Positions 28,483 to 34,049 of a stretch of 34,049 bases of DNA are shown piece after piece. Every line of letters begins with the position of its first letter. The stretch's first letter is position 1. A program made the position numbers and the translations under genes. Below the pieces are notes generated by a model, which did no database searches, had not been told where the DNA came from, and worked only from the letters and a program-made list of their open reading frames with translations. Source of the DNA: Aquibium sp. A9E412 (GTDB lineage: Bacteria; Pseudomonadota; Alphaproteobacteria; Rhizobiales; Rhizobiaceae); NCBI RefSeq assembly GCF_030398335.1, contig NZ_JAOAOP010000040.1:1-34049 (forward strand). The letters run 5' to 3'.

Positions 28483-28515
28483 GTCGAAGTGCGTCGGGCG
28501 GAACCGCCCGAAGGC

Positions 28516-28692
28516 TCAGCTCGCCGAGTAGTCGAGTTCCTTGGCGATGTTCTTGAACTGGTTGTCCAGCGCGTTGCCCAGCGTACCGGCGCCGACCATG
28601 ATGGCGAGCGCGATCAGGGCGGCGATCAGGCCATACTCGATGGCGGTCGCGCCGGATTCGTCCTTCGCAAAGCGTGCAAAGATCTTGGACAT
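28516..28692 (-). CDS. Flp/Fap-type pilin (major Tad pilus subunit)
   Basis: A 58-residue prepilin. The leader ends at Gly13 of DESGATAIEYGLIAAL, giving a mature protein of about 45 residues that starts ATAIEY, with the Glu at +5 and Tyr at +6 characteristic of Flp pilins. A hydrophobic helix follows, then QFKNIAKELDYSAS. CpaA/TadV, encoded next, should cleave it. A strong AAGGAG lies seven or eight bases before the ATG. The gene opens the left-reading Tad locus and has its own terminator. It is the best candidate for the major pilin; no second copy is seen. Confidence 0.96.
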   Translation of the reverse strand: MSKIFARFAKDESGATAIEYGLIAALIALAIMVGAGTLGNALDNQFKNIAKELDYSAS

Positions 28693-28839
28693 GAGAGAGC
28701 TCCTTACTCCACGTTTAACAGCACTTCCGTCAACGGTTCTGGCGTGTCGATCGGATGTCCGGGACGCTACAGGGAAGCTGTTGCAATCGGCTTAACAAAC
28801 AGCATTACCGAAACCTTGACCCCGGCCGGCGGCTTGCGT

Positions 28840-28856
28840 GGTTAATGTGCCGCTAA
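28840..28856 (-). promoter_or_regulatory. Candidate CtrA box upstream of the pilin
   Basis: On the minus strand TTAG, seven bases, TTAACC, one base away from the TTAA-N7-TTAACC consensus, about 150 nt before the pilin ATG. In Caulobacter CtrA directly activates pilA, so the position makes sense. Confidence 0.42.
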
Positions 28857-28939
28857 GCTGCTTGCGCGCGCGCGTGCCGCCCGGCCGGGTCGCGGAGCCG
28901 GCGCGGACGCGCACCGCCGGCCGCCCGGCGGGGCGGCGC

Positions 28940-28956
28940 TTAACGCTTGGTTCACC
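28940..28956 (+). promoter_or_regulatory. Candidate CtrA box upstream of the right-reading pilus genes
   Basis: TTAA, seven bases, TTCACC: one mismatch from the CtrA consensus TTAA-N7-TTAACC, about 48 nt before the ATG at 29004. Confidence 0.42.
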
Positions 28957-29003
28957 AATCTCCTTCATCCTCCGTTGAGGAGATCGAACCCGAGGAGGCC
29001 CCG

Positions 29004-29441
29004 ATGGCTGGCGCCAAGCATCTTCTTGCCCGCACGGGCCTGGCCGCCGTCGCCTGCGCGACGCTGATCGCCGCGGGCGCGGCCGCGCGCGCGGAGACGG
29101 CCATCGAGGTGGTGATGAACCAGGCCAAGATCGTGCGCATCGCCCGGCCGGCCGACACCATCGTCATCGGCAACCCCGAGATCGCCGACGCCTCGGTGCA
29201 GGACGCCACGACCATCGTGCTGACCGGCCGCGGTTTCGGCGTCACCAACCTCGTCATCCTCGACGCGGAAGGAAACCCGATCGTCGACGAGCAGGTGGTG
29301 GTGTCGCGCCAGACGGCGAACTCGGTGCGCGTCTACCGCCGCGCCGACGTGCAGACCCTGTCGTGCACGCCCTACTGCGAGAGCTCCTACAAGACGGAAG
29401 CCGAGCGCATGTCCGAGATGGAGATGAGCACCAGCCAGTAG
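29004..29441 (+). CDS. Short pilus-assembly protein resembling the N-terminal domain of CpaC
   Basis: A 145-residue exported protein with a signal peptide ending near ARAET (about residue 31). The domain (about 33-110) has MNQAKIVRIARPADTIVIGNPEIADASVQDATTIVLTGRGFGVTNLVILD, closely parallel to the first domain of CpaC in the same cluster, but no secretin domain follows. A tail with two cysteines (CTPYC) and a charged, methionine-rich end completes it. GAGGAGG lies just before the ATG. Its role is unknown; a periplasmic partner of the secretin or pilus is the simplest guess. Rhizobial Tad loci commonly carry such a protein. Confidence 0.87.
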   Translation: MAGAKHLLARTGLAAVACATLIAAGAAARAETAIEVVMNQAKIVRIARPADTIVIGNPEIADASVQDATTIVLTGRGFGVTNLVILDAEGNPIVDEQVVVSRQTANSVRVYRRADVQTLSCTPYCESSYKTEAERMSEMEMSTSQ

Positions 29442-29651
29442 GCCGCGACGCCGGACGGCGTGCGGCGGTCCTCGCCCGATGTCGCGGCCGCCGGCATTCG
29501 TCCGCGGCGCCGGCGCAGCGGCGCGACCGGCCATCGTTTGCGGCCGGTAAACGCGCCCGGGCGCATTCGAGCGGTTCTCAAAACGGGAATGCAACGCGGA
29601 CGCGCTAGTGTGCCTGCAAGACCGCATCAGCAGGGATCGGGGCACGGGACG

Positions 29652-30233
29652 ATGGCCGCAGCCAGGACAAAGCGCGTGGACAGCCTCCGCAGGCTGGTCG
29701 GCCGGATGCCGGGCCTGCGCCGCTTCGGCGCCGACCGCAGCGGCGCCACGGCGATCGAGTTCACGCTCCTGGCGATCCCGTTCTCGCTGCTGCTGTTCGC
29801 CATCCTGGAAAGCTGCATCTCCTTCGCCGGCCAGCAACTGCTGGCCAACGCCACCGACGACGTGGCGCGCAAGCTGCGCACCGGCCAGATCAAGGCCGCC
29901 GAGGTCAACGAGGGCATGCTGCGCACGCTGATCTGCGAGCGCATCGACCTTCTGGTCGCCGACGACTGCCCGGAGCTCGAGGTCGACCTGCGCGAGTTCA
30001 CCACCTTCGAGGAGGCGGCCAAGGTGCGCGTCCGGCTGACCGCCGACGGCGACATCGACACCTCCGACTTCGCCGTCGATCCCGGCCCGTCGATGTCGAA
30101 GAACATGCTGCGCGTGTTCTACCGCTGGCCGGTGATGACCGATTTCATGCGCAAGTCGATGTCGAACCTGAAGGACGACAAGACGCTGCTGTTCGCCACC
30201 GTCACCTGGCAGAACGAGCCGTTCGACGACTAG
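29652..30233 (+). CDS. tadE: TadE-type pseudopilin
   Basis: A 193-residue pseudopilin. A class-IV-like prepilin signal ends near Gly31 of DRSGATAIEFTLLAIPFSLLLFAILE, followed by the hydrophobic helix of TadE-like proteins. The mature periplasmic part has two cysteines (CERIDLLVADDC) that may form a disulphide. TadE and TadF are processed by CpaA and needed for pilus biogenesis. The 210-nt gap from the previous gene contains no gene; a purine-rich GGGGCACGGGACG precedes the ATG. The choice between TadE and TadF rests on order. Confidence 0.87.
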   Translation: MAAARTKRVDSLRRLVGRMPGLRRFGADRSGATAIEFTLLAIPFSLLLFAILESCISFAGQQLLANATDDVARKLRTGQIKAAEVNEGMLRTLICERIDLLVADDCPELEVDLREFTTFEEAAKVRVRLTADGDIDTSDFAVDPGPSMSKNMLRVFYRWPVMTDFMRKSMSNLKDDKTLLFATVTWQNEPFDD

Positions 30234-30258
30234 CCCAGCGCCGAGGACCGACGAGGCC

Positions 30259-30879
30259 ATGACCGACATCTCCTTCCCGTCCCTCACCCGCCGCCTCGGC
30301 GCCCTGGCGCGCCGCTGGCGCGGCGACCGGCGCGGCGTGGCGGCGGTCGAGTTCGCCTTCATCGCGCCGGTGCTGCTGTCGCTCTACTTCGTCACCATGG
30401 AGGTCGCCCAGGGCATCGAGGCCAACAAGAAGGTGAGCCGCGTCGGCAGCATGGTGGCCGACCTCGTCACGCAGCAGCAGACGACCTCGCGCACCGAGCT
30501 CGACGCCATCATGAAGATCGGCGAATCCATCCTGCAGCCCTACAACCGCTCGCGGCCGAAGATCGTCATCACCGCCATCGAGGTGACCGACGAGGACACG
30601 CCGAAGGTCAAGGTCGTGTGGTCGCGCAAGGTGGTCGACGGCACCTACAGCGCCGACGCCGCACCCGGCACCACGGCGAGCGTGCCGGAAAAGCTCAAGA
30701 CGCGCGGCACCTTCCTGGTGCGCGTGGAAAGCTATCTCGACTACTCGCCGGTCATCACCTGGACGGCGGGGCAGAAGGAAACGCTCGGCCTGGCGGCGGC
30801 CTTCGACGGCATCGCCATGCGCGAGACCTACTATCTGCGCCCGCGCATGAGCCAGAGCATCGCCTGCGCCGACTGCTGA
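30259..30879 (+). CDS. TadF/TadE-type pseudopilin
   Basis: A 206-residue pseudopilin with the prepilin-like motif DRRGVAAVEFAFIAPVLLSLYFVTME at about residues 23-48, followed by a periplasmic domain. The C-terminus is CADC, two cysteines with two residues between, unusual as the last residues. It starts 25 nt after the upstream TadE-like stop and is probably co-transcribed with it. No third large TadG protein is seen in the window. Confidence 0.86.
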   Translation: MTDISFPSLTRRLGALARRWRGDRRGVAAVEFAFIAPVLLSLYFVTMEVAQGIEANKKVSRVGSMVADLVTQQQTTSRTELDAIMKIGESILQPYNRSRPKIVITAIEVTDEDTPKVKVVWSRKVVDGTYSADAAPGTTASVPEKLKTRGTFLVRVESYLDYSPVITWTAGQKETLGLAAAFDGIAMRETYYLRPRMSQSIACADC

Positions 30880-31004
30880 GCGAGCACGGCGCCGCGTAGC
30901 TGCGGCGAGATCGATGAGACGGCAGCGGCCGGCCGCGAAAGCCGCTTCACAGTTTTCGGCCGCATGGTCTATGTGTGTGCGGGTTTTCGGCCGCGAGGCA
31001 TCCG

Positions 31005-32243
31005 ATGGCGCGCGCATTCCTCTTCGTTCTCGATTCCTTCGGCATCGGCCATGCCGGCGATGCCGCGCGCTTCGGCGACGCCGGCGCCGACACCTACGGC
31101 CACATCCTGGCGGCCTGCGCCGAGGGGCGCGGCGACCGCGCCGGCCTGCGCCAGGGGCCGCTGCGACTGCCTGCCCTGCGCGCGCTCGGCCTCGACCACG
31201 CCGCCGCCATCGCCGCCGGCAGCCGCCTGCCGGAGGGCGGCGACGCGGCGCCGCGCGGCTTCTTCGGCGCCGCCGAGGAGCGCTCGAGCGGCAAGGACAC
31301 GCCGTCCGGCCACTGGGAGATCGCCGGCGTTCCGGTGCCCTTCGACTGGGGCTACTTTCCCGAGACGGTGCCGGCCTTCCCGCAGGACCTGACGGCGGCG
31401 ATCGTGGCGGAGGCCGACCTGCCCGGCATCCTCGGCAACCGGCATGCCTCGGGCACCGAGATCATCGCCGCGCTCGGCGAGGAGCACATCGCGAGCGGCA
31501 AGCCGATCTGCTACACCTCGGCCGACTCCGTCTTCCAGATCGCCGCGCACGAGACGCATTTCGGCCTCGAACGGCTCTACCGGCTGTGCGAGACGGTGCG
31601 CCGGCTGGTCGATCCGCTGATGATCGGCCGCGTCATCGCGCGGCCCTTCGTCGGCGACAGCGCGGCCACCTTCGAGCGCACCGCCAACCGGCGCGACTAT
31701 GCCGTGCCGCCGCCCGAGCCGACGCTGCTCGACCGGGTGGAGGCGGCCGGCGGGCGCGTCTTCGGCATCGGCAAGATCGGCGACATCTTCGCCCACGAGG
31801 GCGTCACCACGGTGCGCAAGGCGGCCGGCAACATGGCGCTGTTCGACGCCGCGCTCGCCGCCATGGCCGAGGCACGGCCGGGCGACCTGGTGTTCGCCAA
31901 CTTCGTCGACTTCGACACGCTGTACGGCCACCGGCGCGACGTGGCGGGCTACGCCGCCGCGCTCGAGGCCTTCGACCGGCGGCTGCCGGAGGCGCTCGCC
32001 GCGCTGGTGCCCGGCGACCTCCTGGTGCTGACGGCCGACCATGGCTGCGACCCGACCTGGCGCGGCACCGACCACACGCGCGAGCGCGTGCCGGTGCTCG
32101 GCACCGGGCCGGGGCTGGCGAGCGGTCCGGTCGGGCTGCGCGCGAGCTTCGCCGACATCGGCGAGACGGTCGCCGCGCATCTCGGCCTGGCGCCGGGGCC
32201 GCACGGCACCGGCTTCCACGCCGTGATCGCCGCCGATGCCTGA
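31005..32243 (+). CDS. deoB: Phosphopentomutase
   Basis: Interconverts ribose-1-phosphate or deoxyribose-1-phosphate with the 5-phosphates, in nucleoside breakdown. The 412-residue protein has the alkaline-phosphatase-fold metal sites: D in [11 protein letters not shown], the catalytic Thr region [12 protein letters not shown], and the second site [18 protein letters not shown]. Length fits the family. The ATG at 31005 begins the canonical [13 protein letters not shown]; the GTG ten codons upstream adds non-conserved residues. TTCACA and TATGTG 18 nt apart just upstream may be a weak promoter. It overlaps mutM by eight bases. Confidence 0.95.
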   Translation: MARAFLFVLDSFGIGHAGDAARFGDAGADTYGHILAACAEGRGDRAGLRQGPLRLPALRALGLDHAAAIAAGSRLPEGGDAAPRGFFGAAEERSSGKDTPSGHWEIAGVPVPFDWGYFPETVPAFPQDLTAAIVAEADLPGILGNRHASGTEIIAALGEEHIASGKPICYTSADSVFQIAAHETHFGLERLYRLCETVRRLVDPLMIGRVIARPFVGDSAATFERTANRRDYAVPPPEPTLLDRVEAAGGRVFGIGKIGDIFAHEGVTTVRKAAGNMALFDAALAAMAEARPGDLVFANFVDFDTLYGHRRDVAGYAAALEAFDRRLPEALAALVPGDLLVLTADHGCDPTWRGTDHTRERVPVLGTGPGLASGPVGLRASFADIGETVAAHLGLAPGPHGTGFHAVIAADA

Positions 32244-33129
32244 GCTGCCCGAGGTCGAGACGGTCCGGCGCGGCCTGCAGCCGGCGATGGAGGGCGCGCG
32301 CATCCGGCGCGTCGACCAGAACCGGCCGGACCTGCGCTTCCCCTTCCCGCCCGGCTTCGCCGAGCGGCTGGCCGGGCGCCGCGTGCTGTCGCTCGGCCGG
32401 CGGGCGAAGTACCTCGTCGCCCATCTCGACGACGCGACGGCGCTTCTGTGCCACCTCGGCATGAGCGGCTCGTTCCGCATCGAGGCACAGGACGACGCGG
32501 TGCTGCCCGGCCGCTTCCACCACGCCCGCAGCAAGGACGCGCGGCACGACCACGTCGTCTTCCACCTGGAGACGGAGACCGGCACGCGGCTCAAGGTGGT
32601 GTTCAACGACCCGCGCCGCTTCGGCTTCATGGCGCTCGCCGAGGCGGCCGCGCTCGATACCCATCCGCTGCTCGCCGGCCTCGGCGTCGAGCCGACGGGC
32701 AACGCGCTCGACGGGGCGCTGCTCGCCGGCCTGATGGCCGGCCGGCGCATGCCGCTCAAGGCGGCGCTGCTCGACCAGCGCCTCATCGCCGGCATCGGCA
32801 ACATCTATGCCTGCGAGGCGCTGTGGCGCGCGCGGCTGTCGCCGCGCCGCCAGGCCGCCACGCTGGGCGGCCGGCCGGGCCGGCCGCCGGCGCGCGCGGT
32901 GCGGCTGGCCGAGGCGGTGCGCGCGGTGATCGCCGAGGCGATCGCGGCGGGCGGCTCGTCGCTGCGCGACCACGTGCAGACCGACGGCTCGCTCGGCTAC
33001 TTCCAGCACAGCTTCAGCGTCTACGACCGCGCCGGAGAGCCGTGCCGGCGGCCCGGCTGCCACGGCACCGTGCAGCGCATCGTCCAGTCGGGACGCTCGA
33101 CTTTCTATTGCCCGGTCTGCCAGCGATAG
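32236..33129 (+). CDS. mutM: Formamidopyrimidine-DNA glycosylase (8-oxoguanine repair)
   Basis: Excises oxidised purines such as 8-oxoguanine and nicks the site. The 297-residue protein starts [14 protein letters not shown], where Pro2 is the nucleophile and Glu3 the acid; Lys58 of GRRAKYLV is the conserved lysine. The H2TH region has [20 protein letters not shown], and the C-terminal zinc finger has CRRPGC...CPVC. The insert [13 protein letters not shown] is common in alphaproteobacterial versions. Its start overlaps deoB, an ordinary arrangement but without functional logic. Confidence 0.96.
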   Translation: MPELPEVETVRRGLQPAMEGARIRRVDQNRPDLRFPFPPGFAERLAGRRVLSLGRRAKYLVAHLDDATALLCHLGMSGSFRIEAQDDAVLPGRFHHARSKDARHDHVVFHLETETGTRLKVVFNDPRRFGFMALAEAAALDTHPLLAGLGVEPTGNALDGALLAGLMAGRRMPLKAALLDQRLIAGIGNIYACEALWRARLSPRRQAATLGGRPGRPPARAVRLAEAVRAVIAEAIAAGGSSLRDHVQTDGSLGYFQHSFSVYDRAGEPCRRPGCHGTVQRIVQSGRSTFYCPVCQR

Positions 33130-33165
33130 GCTATGCGGCAGACGGGCCTGAGGAGAGGGACAGCC

Positions 33166-33939
33166 ATGGCATACGAGACGATCCTTGTGGAGACCCGCGG
33201 CCGTGTCGGCCTCATCACGCTCAACCGGCCGAAGGCCCTCAACGCGCTCAACACCCAGGTGATGGACGAGATCGTCCGCGCGCTCGAGGGCTTCGACGAC
33301 AACACCAAGATCGGCGCCGTCGTCATCACCGGCTCCGAGAAGGCGTTCGCTGCCGGGGCGGACATCAAGGAGATGCTGCCCAAGAGCTACATCGAGGCCT
33401 ACATGGAGGACTTCTTCGCCGGCTGGGAGGCGGCCACGCGCACCCGCAAGCCGGTGATCGCGGCCGTGGCCGGCTACGCGCTCGGCGGCGGCTGCGAGCT
33501 CGCCATGATGTGCGACTTCATCATCGCGGCCGAGAACGCCAAGTTCGGCCAGCCGGAGATCACCCTCGGCGTGATGCCCGGCATGGGCGGCTCACAGCGC
33601 CTGACCCGCTTCGTCGGCAAGTCGAAGGCGATGGAGATGTGCCTGACCGGGCGCACGATGGACGCCGCGGAGGCCGAGCGCGCCGGCCTCGTCTCGCGTG
33701 TCGTGCCGACCGGCGAGCTGATCGAGGACGCGCTCAAGACGGCCGAGAAGATCGCCGAGTTCTCGATGCCGGCGGTGATGATGACCAAGGAGGCGGTCAA
33801 CCGCGCCTACGAGACGACGCTCGCCGAGGGCCTGCGCTTCGAACGCCGCGTCTTCCACGCGATGTTCGCGCTCGACGACCAGAAGGAGGGCATGACCGCC
33901 TTCACCGAGAAGCGCTCGGCCAGCTTCAAGAACCGCTGA
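33166..33939 (+). CDS. Enoyl-CoA hydratase
   Basis: A 257-residue crotonase-family enzyme that hydrates 2-enoyl-CoA in beta-oxidation. The CoA oxyanion-hole segment AAGADIKEM (about 66-74), [11 protein letters not shown] with catalytic Glu (about 111) and [17 protein letters not shown] with the second Glu are all present, so it should be active. The ATG at 33166 has TGAGGAGAGGG upstream; an earlier in-frame start adds eleven non-conserved residues. In many rhizobia this gene sits between mutM and rpsT-dnaA; here the window ends 110 nt downstream and shows no further gene. Confidence 0.93.
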   Translation: MAYETILVETRGRVGLITLNRPKALNALNTQVMDEIVRALEGFDDNTKIGAVVITGSEKAFAAGADIKEMLPKSYIEAYMEDFFAGWEAATRTRKPVIAAVAGYALGGGCELAMMCDFIIAAENAKFGQPEITLGVMPGMGGSQRLTRFVGKSKAMEMCLTGRTMDAAEAERAGLVSRVVPTGELIEDALKTAEKIAEFSMPAVMMTKEAVNRAYETTLAEGLRFERRVFHAMFALDDQKEGMTAFTEKRSASFKNR

Positions 33940-34049
33940 GCGGCGCAGCGGCCTGCCCACGGCAGTGAATCCGGGTTAACGCGGCAAGGGCTGGAGGATG
34001 TGAGCGAGGTATTGGTTGTTTCTGGCAGCGCGTTTTCTGCGCAGTCTGA

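Larger units (their letters stand above)
28693..29003. other. 311-nt divergent intergenic region between the pilin and the right-reading pilus genes
   Basis: This gap holds no gene that I can see. It has an AT-richer half next to the pilin (28693-28860) containing several TTAAC half-sites, and a very GC-rich half (28861-28935). The pilin promoter must lie in the first half; no -10/-35 pair stands out. Two CtrA-like boxes flank the GC-rich part and are listed separately. Confidence 0.7.

Noticed and set aside
33940-34049. A gene or origin element in the last 110 nt
   Set aside because: No coding frame or DnaA-box cluster is visible; a GCAG...CTGC dyad near the end is too short to call.

Overview
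The window is a high-GC (roughly 70% by eye) chromosomal segment of an alphaproteobacterium, most likely Hyphomicrobiales (Rhizobiales). The evidence is the gene content and order: dnaX next to the SRP RNA; nudC, pheA, kdsB and a membrane-anchored cytochrome c together; a yejABEF peptide importer; a Tad/Cpa pilus locus with a monofunctional pheA; and mutM followed by an enoyl-CoA hydratase at the right edge. In many rhizobia that last pair lies directly before rpsT and dnaA, so the window probably lies close to the replication origin (inference). No phage, insertion sequence, CRISPR array or tRNA gene was seen.

Layout. 1-1180 (-) is the 5' part of dnaX, with the ~97-nt SRP RNA just upstream (1302-1398, -). 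Pointing right are a HIT-family gene and nudC. Pointing left are pheA and kdsB, which abut as TGA/ATG. A divergent control region (4562-4768) then leads to an unusual membrane-anchored cytochrome c with two near-duplicate haem domains joined by twelve 8-residue repeats, closed by a clear terminator. 6132-14876 (+) is a yej-type peptide ABC importer: two substrate-binding proteins (one Sec, one Tat), two permeases and a double-ATPase protein. A small gene plus a PIN-domain (VapC-like) gene sit between the second permease and the ATPase gene, and the PIN gene overlaps the ATPase gene by 4 nt. A GhrA-type 2-hydroxyacid dehydrogenase follows. 15859-18498 (-) is a tightly packed trio: M17 aminopeptidase, MarR regulator, NlpC/P60 hydrolase.

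18623-30879 is a Tad (Flp pilus) locus. TadD reads right towards tadC. The left-reading genes, in transcription order, are pilin, cpaA, cpaB, cpaC, cpaD, cpaE, cpaF, tadB, tadC. Diverging from the pilin are a short secretin-N-domain-like protein and two TadE/TadF-type pseudopilins. The parts make a working set: pilin and pseudopilins, prepilin peptidase, outer-membrane secretin with CpaB/CpaD, localisation ATPase CpaE, motor ATPase CpaF, and platform TadB/TadC with TadD. No TadG was found. Near-consensus CtrA boxes precede four of the units, suggesting cell-cycle control.

31005-33939 (+) holds deoB, mutM (8-nt overlap) and an enoyl-CoA hydratase.

The most unusual items are the toxin-antitoxin-like pair spliced into the importer operon and the repeat-linked double cytochrome c. 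Most of the rest is conventional. Positions, motifs and overlaps were read from the sequence; functions are by family recognition without database searches.
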